Below are positions 25,041-37,400 of a DNA stretch of 64,000 nucleotides, piece by piece. Every line of letters begins with the position of its first letter. Positions within the stretch are counted from its first letter, which is position 1. Under the pieces are notes generated by a model. The model was not told the origin of the DNA. It was given only the letters and a program-made list of their open reading frames with translations, and made no database searches. The position numbers and the translations under genes were made by a program. Location: NCBI GenBank assembly GCA_025093555.1, contig JAIWNF010000012.1, forward strand, positions 62,001 to 126,000. The letters run 5' to 3'. Source of the stretch: Circinella umbellata (Eukaryota > Mucoromycota > Mucoromycetes > Mucorales > Lichtheimiaceae).

Positions 25041-26088
25041 ATGAGTAAGAAAAAGTTAAATGCAGAAGGTTAGTTATTTATCAAGTTTGATAATAATTTT
25101 TTTGGCTTCTAATAAAAATTTACTTTATTTATATAGAAGAAGTCTGTGATTATATGCGTAAAGTCAATAGACCTTACAATGCAAGTATGTTTTTGAGAAA
25201 TAAAGTAAAAGATATAAATGGTCTACAATAATAATAAAAAAAAAGCCGATATTTTTAATAATTTGAAAGGAAAATATCCAAAAGCAACTATTGTTAAGAT
25301 ACTCGATCGTTTCATTGATCAAAATATCATTTATTCAAAAACGTATGGAAAAACGATTATTTATTCTGTCAAACAGGTAAAAAAGCTTTTTTTTTATGCA
25401 TGAAAAAAATAAAAGAGATTATTTTTTTTCACGTGAATTTATTAACTATTAATAATTCTATGAAAGGATAAAGAAAATGAAATGAATACTAAAGAACAAC
25501 AAGAAATAATCGATAAACAATTTGATGAATTGTATAATGAAGATGAATTATTATCCAAAGATATTATCATCTATGAAAAACAATTAAAACAACTAAAATT
25601 AGAACCAAGAAATAATGATGCTACAGAATTGATTCCAAAATTAATTGAAAAGGTATTCCTATTATATAATAGAGATTCTATATTTATATATGAGATACTC
25701 ATGATGATGATTATATAGAATAATATGATTCAGGCACATATGAATCAATTAAAATCAAACACTATTTTATTATCCAATGAAGGAAAACAAAATATCGATT
25801 CAGAATATAATTTGATGAGAAAAGAATGGAGAATAAGACGTAAAATTGTAAGTTTATCCTATTACTATTATATACTCATTACGTGTTTATTTATTTATTA
25901 TTATCAAAAAGGGTCGTGACATGTTTAATACTATTACTGAAAATTTACCCGGAAAACTAAATGAATTCAAGGTAATGAATAATAGGGTGTACATACAACG
26001 TATGTCTATTAAATATGATATATATTATTAGGAACAACTTGGTATCGAAGATGATTCTATTTCATATGAAGATTCTTTTTCTTTATAA
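25041..26088 (+). CDS. HOP2: Homologous-pairing protein 2 (Hop2/PSMC3IP)
   Basis: Seven exons (25041-25068, 25137-25184, 25246-25376, 25467-25652, 25734-25847, 25912-25971, 26032-26088) give 207 residues in consistent phase, near the usual 215-230. The N-terminal winged-helix domain has the family pattern VCDYMRKVNRPYNATDIFNN, then KATIVKILDRFIDQNII and SKTYGKTIIYS. It is followed by the long coiled coil and a C-terminal segment with NLMRKEWRIRRKIGRDMF. Hop2 acts with Mnd1 to stimulate Dmc1/Rad51 strand invasion in meiosis. It is transcribed divergently from the hydrolase-phosphatase fusion gene and convergently with the PAP2 phosphatase. Confidence 0.92.
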
Positions 26089-26163
26089 CTCACAAAACAC
26101 GTTTGTTAGCTATAATTGGGTGTGTAATGTGTGTATGATACAATAATAAAATAAAAAAGAGAT

Positions 26164-27574
26164 CTAATATCTAGGAATTCCATTGGCTAATGTATTTGCT
26201 GGTGGATCAAGTGATTTAATCGGTTGTTGATTATAATCACTATATAATTCATGATTTGGAACTCTGACACCTAATGAATTATTACTAGCATCACTTTCTA
26301 TATCATCTTCTTCATAATCATTATTACTTATATCATTCACTTCTAAATCATTAGTTGATTCACCCAGATTTCTCATAGCATAAGGACTGTCACATTGTTT
26401 ATGTATCAGTGACGGATAATATTGTCGATAAGCAAAATAAGCAATACCTGCACCTAAATAAATAAACAAGTAAATAAAATCTTTCTTTATACATATTCTC
26501 TGTATTTTTTTTTACCTAATAATGATCCAATAAAAACATCTTGCCAGTGATGACGATAATCTCTTGTACGTGAAATAGCAACCAATAATGCAGCAAGACC
26601 TGGAAATGCAAACATAAAACATTTATATGTATGCTACGTAAATAAATAATAATAATATTAGATTATCACAAAGTAAATTTTTAAATAAAAGTAATTAAAA
26701 GATGATTCTTTTTTTTACCCCACGTTTATCAAACATATGCATTTTACCACCAAGATAAAATCCAGTGTATCCTAACCCAGCAAATGAAACTATAAGTTTT
26801 GTTAATTCTTTTTTTTTTCTTGTAATACAACCAATGATAAAAATAAAAAAAAAACATACAAGAAGAATGACCACTTGGGAAACTTTTATAACCATCCACC
26901 ATAATATGTGAATCAATGGGTGTTGTACAAATAGTAACATTAGATACACCATATATTGGATCAACAGAACCAGCAATAGGTTGACATCGAGATAAAAAAT
27001 CAGGTCTCGGGCGTCCACTTGTAATCTATATATAATAGAGAGAGAGAGAAAGTGTGAATAATTATATATATATATCATTATAAAAGTAAATAGTACCTTG
27101 ATAATATCAGTTAACATAATTGTCATGGATAATGCAAGACATAAACCTAAATATAAAAATATTAGAATTATTTCCTCCGTTATATATTATATTATATTAT
27201 ATTATGTTACCTAATACACCACTGTGAAAATCGTGAACACTTTTTTGTATAAAGAGTGAAATGAGTCCAATAAATACAATTGGACCTAAGAGACAAATCA
27301 ACTAATAATAAATAATATTCTTTTAATTATATATTATATAAAATGAAAGAATAGGAGATAAAATTACCACAAGTGACCAAGCAGGAACAGTTTCATTCAC
27401 TGTATAAGAATACATGATTGATTTATCTTGTACAGAGAATTCTCGATGAAAGGGAGGAATGAGATCCACCATAAAAAATACAACTGTCATTATAATTACT
27501 AAAAGCCAATCTTTACCATAAGAAATAAAAAGTCTTCTTTTATGTGGATTTCTCCAACTTAATATTGAAAACAT
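26164..27574 (-). CDS. PAP2-family lipid phosphatase (DPP1/LPP1 type)
   Basis: A multi-exon membrane protein starting MFSILSWRNPHKRR, with about six hydrophobic segments. The three phosphatase signatures of the PAP2 superfamily are in order and intact: KITSGRPRPDF (KX6RP), KSFPSGHSS (PSGH) and SRTRDYRHHWQDV (SRX5HX3D). It should dephosphorylate diacylglycerol pyrophosphate, phosphatidate or lysophosphatidate at a membrane. The C-terminal tail after the last membrane segment is about 90 residues, polar and Asn/Asp-rich, ending GIPRY. Members of this group in fungi are DPP1 and LPP1; I cannot tell which. Introns split the signature region, one just after the HSS of the second motif. Confidence 0.88.
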
Positions 27575-28100
27575 TCTTTTTTGAATAGATAAATACAAAA
27601 ATAAAATAAAAATTGGGGGCTTTATATAGAAGGGAATAGAAAGAGAAAGACTCCTTTTTATATATAAAAACGTAAATAAATATGTGTGTGATGAAAGGTT
27701 TAATAACAACACATAAACAATAAATAATAGCCGATATTTTTCATTATGCAAAAAAAAAAGTACAAGTCCGAAAAAAAAAGGTGGGGGGGGGATTCTCTCG
27801 GATCATTCCGCACATCAAATTGAAAAGAAGTTTTATTTCTGAAAAGGTTAGTTGAGAAAATAAAAAGGAAAGGAATATATGAAAGATTTGGCTAAGGACG
27901 AGTGAAAAAAAAGGGGGTGGGGGAGGGGTTAATTTTTTGGTATATATATATATATATATATCATTTCATAACTATTATATATACATTACATGTGAAAGGT
28001 GTAAAAGACGTGATGGATGATGGGTGTATTTATAAACGAATTATTTTCTTTTTGTACATAGTACAATTTACATAATGTTCCAATTTAAGAGAAGAAATAA
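27575..28100. other. Intergenic region with simple repeats
   Basis: Spacer upstream of the PAP2 gene and downstream of the adenylate kinase gene. It holds G-rich runs (27782-27790, 27914-27928) and a (TA)n tract (27940-27961). I see no gene. Confidence 0.4.
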
Positions 28101-29262
28101 CTATGAGCTACCTGCTACAGCTGCTTCAGATTGATGATGATGAGTATCATTATTTCTTTCTTGATAATAATGAGTTGATGTGGATTGTTTTTGTTCTCTC
28201 TTGTGACGTGAAACGGCAGCAGTTGCTACAGAAGTAGAAGAAGGGACTGAAAGTGCACCAGGTAATAAACCAAGTCTATTTACAATTTCACGTTCAATTT
28301 GTGGATATATTTCATCACTTGTATTTCCTCTCAAAGTGACTGCCAAATGACTGTAATGATCAAGAATAGGTGCACACATATCCTTATACTGTTTCATACG
28401 AACACGAAAAACTTCTGGATTATCATCAGGTCTTTTTGATAAAGGTTCTCCAGTAATATCATCTGTGCCTGGAACTTTAGGTGGATTATAAGATAAATTA
28501 TATACGCGTCCTGAAGGAATGTGAACCCATCGATCTATGATAATAATAATAGTATATATGTTTTAATTAAAAAATTGCATTTTCATCACGAATAATAGTT
28601 TCACTTACCCATAATACGTTCCAAAATCACTTCTTCTGGTACTTCAAGATTAACCACAAGATTTAATGGTTGTGTAATATTTTTTAATCGTGAATCCAAT
28701 GCTTTGGCTTGTAAAATAGTTCGTGGAAAACCATCCAATAACCAATTCTAAAAAGAAGAGAAAATGATTAGTTTTTCTTCTTTAAACTATTATAATAATA
28801 ATATAATAATAATAATGATAAAACTTACAGGATTGCCCATAACAGCTAATTCTTCATCAATTAAAGATAACATGACTTCATCTGGTACTAATTTACCCTT
28901 TGTCATATAATCACTTGCTTTTAATCCAGTAGTTGTTTTTTTACTAATATTTTTTCTTAATAAGTCACCGCTTGATAAATGCGCGACTCCAAAATTTTTC
29001 TGTAAACGATTGGATTGAGTTCCTTTTCCTGAACCCTAAGAAAATAGTTTTTAGCCCTTTATTTCTTTGTTGTTGTTGTTGTTGTTTTTTTTGAAATAAA
29101 ATAAAATATTTTATTACTTACAGGACTACCAAGTAATAAAAGACGTAAAGGTTGCAAGTCATTGACAGGACAATCATGAAAGAATACTTTTCGAAATGAA
29201 TTTGAATGAGTTGTAGTTGGCACTTTGCGCACAGCACTTAAAGTATGTCGACTCAGGTACAT
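28101..29262 (-). CDS. Adenylate kinase / GTP:AMP phosphotransferase, mitochondrial type
   Basis: Multi-exon. It starts MYLSRHTLSAVRKVPTTTHS, a basic, Ser/Thr-rich N-terminus fit for mitochondrial import. The P-loop LLLLGSPGSGKGTQ is split by an intron between GSP and GSG. The AMP-binding part follows (LSSGDLLRKN, LLDGFPRT), then the LID (VHIPSGRVYNLSYNPP, DDITGEPLSKRPDDN). The LID lacks the four Cys of zinc-binding forms. The family motifs favour the Adk2/AK3 group, which uses GTP or ITP to phosphorylate AMP in the mitochondrial matrix, but AK1/AK2-type specificity cannot be excluded. The C-terminus has an unusual extension of about 50 residues rich in Ser, His and Gln. Confidence 0.87.
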
Positions 29263-31402
29263 TGTTTAATTAACTTAATATTTCGAACTATTTATATAAA
29301 ACTCCTTTGAATGAATAATAATGAAGAAAAAAAAAAAAGAAAAAAAAGAAAAAAAAAATTTCAAAAAAAGATACAGGGAAAAAAGGTTTACAAATCGCGC
29401 CCTCTTTTTTTTTACTTTTGTTTGGTAATAATAATAAATAAAAAAAAGTGGAGTGACTTTTTGATGATAAGATAAGCTCATTACCCAATCAGGTAAACTT
29501 TGTTGAAACGTAAAGGATTTTTCGGTAATTTTTTTTTCTTTCTTTAACAAAAAAGAAGTTTTTTTTTTGTTGTTGTACAAGTCAAAAAGGAATCCTTTAT
29601 CTAATTTTTAGTATTTGGTAATGTGATGAACATTTATAGAACATTTGCGTAACTTTTTTTTGAATGGATTTTTTCGCATAAATTCGTATAACCAAACCAT
29701 AAGTGGAATACAATGATTACTATTACTACGGTTGACATGGTGATAAAAATAATTTTATTTCCTAGGCAACTGAATAGAAACATTCCTTTTTAAAATTATA
29801 TTAAAGTAACCCTGAAATTAACATGGTTTTTTTTCCCACTCTTTATTATCACATGCCAAGTTGTACAAAAAAAAAGAATAAACAGTGTCGTCATCACCGA
29901 CATACTTTTTTCTTGTTGCTGGTAGATCAAAAAGATATTCTGTGTTATAATTTCTTACAAATATTTGAACCAATGAAATAATTAAAAAACTCTTTTTATT
30001 ATGCGAAAAAAGAAAAATATGAAACAAAATGACAACTCTTGTTTATTGTAAATAAATCAAATCGATACATAATTTTCTCATCAATCTATAATAATAAAAG
30101 TCCAGTTGGCAATATACTTATATATATATATATATATATTTGAGGAGGAGGGGGGTTTGGTATTAAATAAATATCTCTTTTATAGGATGACGATGATTCA
30201 TCTCCCTTTTATTATCTGCTTATAAAAAAAAAAACGAGATGAACCTAAAGTCATTATTTATCTAACAAATTGTACGTATTAGAATCTAGAAAATATTTCA
30301 CATGGTTTTTATTCTTTTGCCAAGTACTAAATAAGTACTGCTTTAATTATGCAAAGAATTAAAATTGGGACTGTGAGCAACATGATTTTTTTAAAAAAAA
30401 CATCAGACCTGTCTTATGAAGCTTGAATTAAGCCAAAAGACACTGTCAACATTAGAGTACGTAACTTTTTATATTAGTAAAGTAATCTTACATGAATAAC
30501 TGCAAGAATGATTTATATGTTTTATATGCAATATGTAAAGTCATATGACGTTATTGTGAACAAATTTTATTTCATACTACATTTTCGTTGTAATCAATGA
30601 TTTAGTTTTATACATCAATCATCATTATAAAGTTTATAGGATGTTGACATAATATATTAAATCTGTAATCAAAAAAAGAAACAATATATATTTATATATA
30701 TGCATATGTATATGCATCTGAGGATTTATTATAATATAATGATTTGGATAGTGTGTAACTGCTCTTTGAAAAAAAAAGGGGATGAGGCTGGGGACATAAT
30801 TACAAAAAAGAACATAATGATCCAGGTTGTATGTTAAAACATTCATACTCATATTGTATTTAATGATAGTATGCATTGAGTCTTTTGAACGGTGATTATA
30901 TTACTTATTAATATAGTCAACTCTTTTTTTTTCAATTTGTGTGCATCTTTTAGAATAGGAGAATGAGAGCGAGACAGCAAAAAAAAAAATCTTCTTCTTG
31001 CATAGTGAAAAACCTGAATTGTAAGAAAAACTCTTTTTTACGTATTATCTTTTAACTTTTACTTTTTTAACATCTCCCTTTTATATAAAATGCAAGTATA
31101 AGGTCATAATGGAGGAGAGTAAACGATCGCTTTTTTTTTGGTTTGTTTGTCGTACTATAATAACAAAACATGCATATAAGTACTATAGTTAAAAAAAACA
31201 GGGAGGTTTAAAAGTAATATGCATCATCCCCATCTATCTTCTGTTTATACTTTATATTTATATACTAACTTGCCCATACAACGAAATAGTTTTACCTTTT
31301 TGTTTTTCTTTTCCTCTTTCTTTTTTTTTCCTGTATATATTTAATTATTTACTAAAACACACAGACACACACACACACACAAAGAATATATCAACCTTTT
31401 AT
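29263..31402. other. Long AT-rich intergenic region
   Basis: About 2.1 kb holding the divergent promoters of the adenylate kinase gene and the Asn/Gln-rich gene. It contains a short (TA)n and G-rich motif (30119-30160) and, near the end, a CA repeat (about 31362-31380). Frames of up to about 100 codons on the minus strand (29275-29580) are Phe/Lys homopolymer translations and not credible genes. Confidence 0.45.
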
Positions 31403-31790
31403 ATGTCAAAACAACAGCAACAATTTCCATCACTTAAAAAACGTTCTCATTTTTTGTCAAGACGGTTCCGATCTTCCTCATCATCAACAAACCAACCACA
31501 AATACAAGAATGGAAAGAACAGCAGCAACAGCAACAGCAACAACAACAACAAAATTCTATATCAATTTTAGTTGATGCAGAACATAATAAGAAGAAAAAT
31601 CAATCCACGAAACTTCTTGGTAGACGTATATCAGGTATATTTCATAATAAATCAAGTCGATTATCTGTTCCTCCATCACCAACAACAACAACAACCAGGC
31701 AATTAAACGATACTACTACTACCGATTCAACCGCTGTCAATAATTATAATTATCGTCATAGTAGCGACGAAACATATTATAACAAATCTC

Positions 31791-31823
<33 letters not shown>

Positions 31824-32410
31824 GTACTAATAATCACAACCATAATAATTTAATTACATCACTTTTTAATGGAGGAAGAAGATCGAGAAGCAGTAGTGCC
31901 AACATAGCCATGACAGAAAAAATAGAAATTGATTCAGAAGAAATTCCTAAATACGCATTACTTTCAACAACTGTATCATCATCTCATCATCATCGATCTT
32001 CATTTAAAGAAGTTTTATGGAACTCTTGTCCCGGTATTGATCAATTTTCTCGATCAAGAACCTCAAGTGTGGAAAAATATAATTGTCATAATAGTAATAA
32101 TAATAATAATTCATCATCATTACCATCAGCATCTTCATCTCAACAACAAGAGCAGCCAATAGTCATGATGATGGATAAACAATATGTACATTCAACCACT
32201 TCAACAGAAGAAGAATACGATGAAGAAGCCATAATGACACCCAAATCTACTACTACATGTAGCGATGTTATATTTTGGGATATGAATAACATTCATCATA
32301 ATGAAATTATTTATAATAACAAGAATAACAAAAAGATTAATCTGGCAGAACAAGTACATAAAGTACTTGGCAATGCATTTTATGAAGCAGACAAGGAATT
32401 GGGAGAATAA
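31403..32410 (+). CDS. Asn/Gln/Ser-rich protein of unknown function (335 residues)
   Basis: A single exon starting MSKQQQQFPSLKKRSHFLSRRF. Long homopolymeric Gln, Asn and Ser runs account for much of the chain and derive from trinucleotide tracts. Between them are short ordered patches: KLLGRRISGIFHNKSSRLS, SFKEVLWNSCPGIDQFSRS and, at the C-terminus, INLAEQVHKVLGNAFYEAD. The last two look conserved. The basic N-terminus and many SR/SRS sites suggest a phosphorylated regulatory protein (inference). I do not recognise a family. Confidence 0.65.
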
Positions 32411-32925
32411 ATTAATGATGATCTGTACGTAATGATGAAAAAATGAAAATGAAGGGAAAAAAAGGTGGAGATTAATAAATATATATATAAAAGTAAAAAT
32501 AGACTGTATACTTTTCTTTTTCTTCTTCGTTCTCCACCTTACTGCTCCTTTCTTTTTCTTTCTTATACTGTACAACGCCACCCACCCCTGCGTTTCAATA
32601 CCTTAATATATATATAATTATTTTCTTCCTTTTCACCTATTTTACTAAATAGAAGAGAAATAGTATATGGTCCCTTTTTTTTTTTTGTTAATTCAACTTT
32701 TTCACTTTTTTTTTCTATATATGACAATATGAAATAAAAAGTTTGATATTCCACACATATTTAATAAGCAACAACGAAACAAAAAAAAAGCTACATAGGC
32801 TATTACAGTATCTTATTAAAATAAAACAGTACTACTACGTATTATATAAACTGCTACTACTACTACTACTACTACAACAACATTACTATTATTACTAGCA
32901 CTACTAGATATTATTATTATCACTG
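32411..32925. other. Convergent 3' intergenic region
   Basis: AT-rich spacer between two converging genes with a run of ACT triplets (about 32854-32880). Chance frames only. Confidence 0.4.
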
Positions 32926-33966
32926 CTAGGTTAAATTCTTTTTTCTTTTATTACAAGTAAAATGCTGTTGTTGAGGTCCAACATAAGCTGAATCATTAAG
33001 ATAATCTTGATCTAAATCACTTCGTTTGAGACAAGTTAAACATACTTTAATATTTGTTTGACCTACAACAGCTTCCAATCTTTTAGGTAATGGTCGAACA
33101 GTCATGGCCCAAATATGTCCTTCTTTGACTCCTTTTTTATCAATTGCTTTTGTCCCTTTCGGTGGTCGACCCCTTCTGGGTGTCAAGAAATGGGTAGAGG
33201 ATGATGTGTCTGGTGGTGATGATATTAACGTAGTCGTACTTGATACATTCGCATTTTCTTCACGATAATACATATGTTTCGGATGTTGACAATATCCAAT
33301 TCGGGCATTTGAGTTACTCTTTCTTTTTTTTCTTGGTGATTTTCTTTTCATAATAGGGGGTGATGATGATGATGAAGAAGAAGAAGAAGGAGGAGGAAGG
33401 GGAGGGGGAATAGTTGTAAAAGAGGAAGATCGGTGATCATCTTTAGTAATAGTAGTTACAGTAGTTGGAGATGATGTTGAATTGCTGCTGTTGCTACTAC
33501 TGCAGAATATAAAAGGGTCCTCATTATTATCAATGAAAGGTGCATCCGCTGATTCTGTCAATAACATACGGATAAGTGCTGCATTATTATTACTATGTTC
33601 CCAATAAGTTTCAGAATGATCGTCATTGCTGATCATTGGAATGCACGGCTGTTGTTGTTGTTGTCGTTCACAACCATTGTCACTTTGATTAAACAAAACA
33701 CCCTGATTATCATAAAATATCGGTGGAGACCACATTGAATCGATGTTATTAGATGATGCATCCATCGTTATTGGTTGATAGGAATAATGTTGCTGTTGTA
33801 GATCAAAAAATGTCATTGGTGTAAACGATGATGTTAATAATAAGTCATTATCGTTATTGTTATTGTTACCAGTTAGATTGATGTATTCATTATTATCATT
33901 AATGTTGATACAAGAATAATAAGCATGAGATGACGATTGGTTGATATGATTAAAGTTACGAGACAT
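32926..33966 (-). CDS. Nuclear protein with an AT-hook (346 residues)
   Basis: A single exon starting MSRNFNHINQSSSHAYYSC. The N-terminal 200 residues are Asn/Ser/Gln-rich. A strongly basic segment (IMKRKSPRKKRKSNSNARIG) is a probable nuclear localisation signal. Around residue 260 a canonical AT-hook (TPRRGRPPKGT) appears. The C-terminal 75 residues look globular, with HIWAMTVRPLPKRLEAVVG, IKVCLTCLKRSDLD and a final Cys near TCNKRKK. Together with the CQHPKHM segment these may form a zinc site, which is inference. A DNA-binding regulator is likely. The family is unknown to me. Confidence 0.7.
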   Translation of the reverse strand: MSRNFNHINQSSSHAYYSCININDNNEYINLTGNNNNNDNDLLLTSSFTPMTFFDLQQQHYSYQPITMDASSNNIDSMWSPPIFYDNQGVLFNQSDNGCERQQQQQPCIPMISNDDHSETYWEHSNNNAALIRMLLTESADAPFIDNNEDPFIFCSSSNSSNSTSSPTTVTTITKDDHRSSSFTTIPPPLPPPSSSSSSSSSPPIMKRKSPRKKRKSNSNARIGYCQHPKHMYYREENANVSSTTTLISSPPDTSSSTHFLTPRRGRPPKGTKAIDKKGVKEGHIWAMTVRPLPKRLEAVVGQTNIKVCLTCLKRSDLDQDYLNDSAYVGPQQQHFTCNKRKKNLT

Positions 33967-34486
33967 GAATGTAATACTATTTTGTCAAAAAGAAGAGAAG
34001 AAACATAAATGTTTATATTTTTTAGAAAATTAACTTTATGATTATTTATATATTAACGTGGATTATTATATACATACATACAAATTCTATATTATCATTT
34101 TGTTTATTGAATGACCCGAACTTTCTATATAGTTATATCAGCTTACACTAGCTAAGTAGATAATTTAGATGACCATGTTTTCTCTTTTTTCGAATCATAT
34201 GGTTTGTTATATAAAATAAATAAATAAATAAAAATAAATCAAGGAATATTATTCTTTTTCTATTATATTTCACATGCATAATATTTTCAATAACTTGTCT
34301 TTATCTTGATTATGTATTGTATTGTATTGTATTGTATTATTATATATTATATACTAAAAAAATACTCTGATTTTTATTTATTTTTATACAGATATTGACA
34401 ATTTTCTTTTGTGTGTATGTGTATGTATGTATGTGATGTAAGTAGTACGCATGATAATTACTTCTATGCTAATACAAACTTGTTAC
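33967..34486. other. Intergenic region with pentanucleotide repeat
   Basis: AT-rich spacer holding a (GTATT)n microsatellite at about 34314-34338 and a TG-rich stretch (34411-34438). I see no gene. Confidence 0.4.
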
Positions 34487-37400
34487 TTATTTGGTAAAAA
34501 TGAGATCGAATGTAGACTTATTGATCTGATTAAAACAAAAATTGATTAGTAAAGAATATTTTCATTTCATACAAAAATAATAATATCATTTATAATAAGA
34601 ATAATAACTTACTTCTTGTTGTTCTTCAGCAATAATTTCTTCACTATCCTTCTTGTTTTGAACATCTTCCAAAGGTTTCTTCAAAACCTTATTCAAGACA
34701 GCAGTTTGAGTCTTCATTACAGGTTCTAATACGTTTTCTGGATCATTGATCAAACGGTAATACATGCGGATATCATCGGTGGGCAACAAACCAGCCTTCT
34801 TACGAAGACGTTGGACACGGTTAATAATTTCACGTGCAATACCTTCTTGTTCAAGTTCAGGATAACGTTTGGTATCCAACAAAATAAGGACATCACGATC
34901 AGTATTAGTCTCATATTGAGCATTTCCTTGATCATCAAAGTATCGAACAACCTAAAAAAAAGAGAGAGAGGAGAATATATATCATTTCATTATCATCATC
35001 AGTTATACATATGTTTATAAATACTTTTTCTTCCATCAATTTCTTTCTCCTTTTTTTTCCTTGCAAATAAATAACAAATTATAACAAACAATATTTACAT
35101 TAAGATCTTCATCAGTAACCTTGATACCATCAACAAGCATTTCTTTGTTCTTGACAAAGTCCTTGACTTGTTCACTTGAAAGATTAGGCAAAGCCTTCTT
35201 GATCTTTTGTAAATCTTTCTTGAATTTGGGACCCAAAACCTTCCAATCAGCAACAGCCTTATATTTAACACCAAATCTATCTTCATCAGAAGTTACAAGG
35301 ATTTCGCGAACATTAAGTTCTTCCACAATATAACTTTCTAATGCCTTAATATCAGCATGATATTGAGGATCGTGATGAATAACAACGAGTTCCTTCAATG
35401 GAGTCTATATATATAGAATAATAAAAAGCATGGAATTATTATTTTTGTTTGTTTAATATATTATTATTGTAAATAAATGTCTCTCTCGCTCATCTTTTTT
35501 AAGATCACAGAGTCCTCCCTTAATACTTATTTACCTTAAGAGAAATATTCTTCTTTTCACGAATGGTACGACCCAATTCAATGACAGCTTGCATTCTACC
35601 AACAGCACGTTCAATATCAGGATCAAAGTATTCTTCACGAACAGTAGGGAAGTCAAGGAAGTGAACGGAACGATCATCAACAATGTTGGGATTCTTGGGA
35701 ATGAATCCCTTGAGAGTTTGATACATGTTTTCAGATAAGAAAGGTGTGAAAGGAGCCATGGTAAGACACAAAGTCAATAATACTTCAAAGAGAGTGTTCA
35801 TAGCTTGTTGAGCATCTTCAACACCATTTTCACCCTAAGATTATTTAATAATAATAATATACATATTTATAAATGAATTTTTTTTTCATCAGTTCAAAGT
35901 AACTCTTGAGAAGAGAGAAATAAATAAAAAAAAAAGATAGGAGAGGGATATTGAAAAGAAAAAAATAGAAATGTGGATCTTTACCTTAAGTCTCTTACGA
36001 TTGAAACGAACATACCAATTGGTCAAAGTATCAATCAATTGAAGTAAACGAGGAACAACAGTATATAATCGATAAGCACCCATTTCTTCACGAACGAATT
36101 TAATCAAAGATTGACAACTGGCAAGAACCCAACGATCCATGACATTTTCTGACTTTTTCATATCATGTTGATAAGCGAAATCAACATTGAATTCTTTCTT
36201 TAAAACGGCAGTTTGAGTGATAAAGAACTTGAAAGCATTGTACCAAGGTAAAAAGACTTTACTAATAATATCCTTAACACCTTCTTCCTTGAATTTTAAG
36301 AATTCAGCACGAACAACAGGTGAATTGATCAAGTATAAACGAAGGGCATCAGCACCATACTTGTCAAGAACAATACCTGGTTCAGGATAATTCTTGAGAC
36401 GCTTACTCATCTTCTTACCATCACTATTATAATTAATAATCAGATTCAAGAAATCAGTTTTCCTTTCTTGCTACTAGGTCACATGTTTTCCCCACTTTTT
36501 TTTTTTGGTCATATGTATATAATAAGCAAAAAACGGAACTTACCCAGCAAGCACAAGACCACTGACAATGACATTCTTGGCAGGAGGTTGATTGAACAAA
36601 TGAGTGGAAAGAACAAGAAGAGTATAGAACCAACCACGGGTTTGATCAATACCTTCAGAAATAAAGTCAGCAGGGAAAGCCTTTTCAAACTTATCAGCGT
36701 TTTCAAAAGGATAATGTTGTTGAGCATAAGGCATAGAACCAGATTCAAACCAACAATCAAAGACTTCTTCAATACGACGCAAGACACCACGTCCAGTTTT
36801 GGAAGGAATAGTAATTTTATCAATACTTTCACGATGAATATCAGTGATAGGAGAAATACCACTTAATTCTTCAAGTTCTTGGATGGAACCAATAGCAACA
36901 ACTTCTTCGAAATCTTCGCTCACCCAAAGAGGAATGGGTGTACCCCAATAACGGTTACGAGAAATGTTCCAATCACGAGCATTGGCAATCCAGTTAGCAA
37001 AACGTTTTTCTTGAACAAAGCTTGGTACCCTGTTATTATTATTATTATTATTTTGTAATAAATAAAAAACAAGAAAAATAATTATAATTAGAAAAAAAAA
37101 CAATGACATATGATTTTATTCATCACGGGAGAGAGATAAAAAAAAAAAGAAAACTTACCAACGCATTTGGTCATTGCAAGCCAAAACTTGATCAATAACA
37201 GGCTTGACACGAACAAACCACGAGGGAATAGCACGATAAATCAAAGGTGTATCAGATCTCCAACAGAATGGATAACTATGCATGAATTGAGATTGGACAA
37301 TCAAACGACCACGTGCTTTCATGTTCTTTTGAATTTCCTTGTCGGCATCCTGTTTTTTTTAATAGATTGACAGCGTGAGTAAAAGAAAAAAAAACATAAG

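Noticed and set aside
29275..29580. Minus-strand frame of about 100 codons
   Set aside because: Almost entirely Phe/Lys homopolymers from A/T runs upstream of the adenylate kinase gene.
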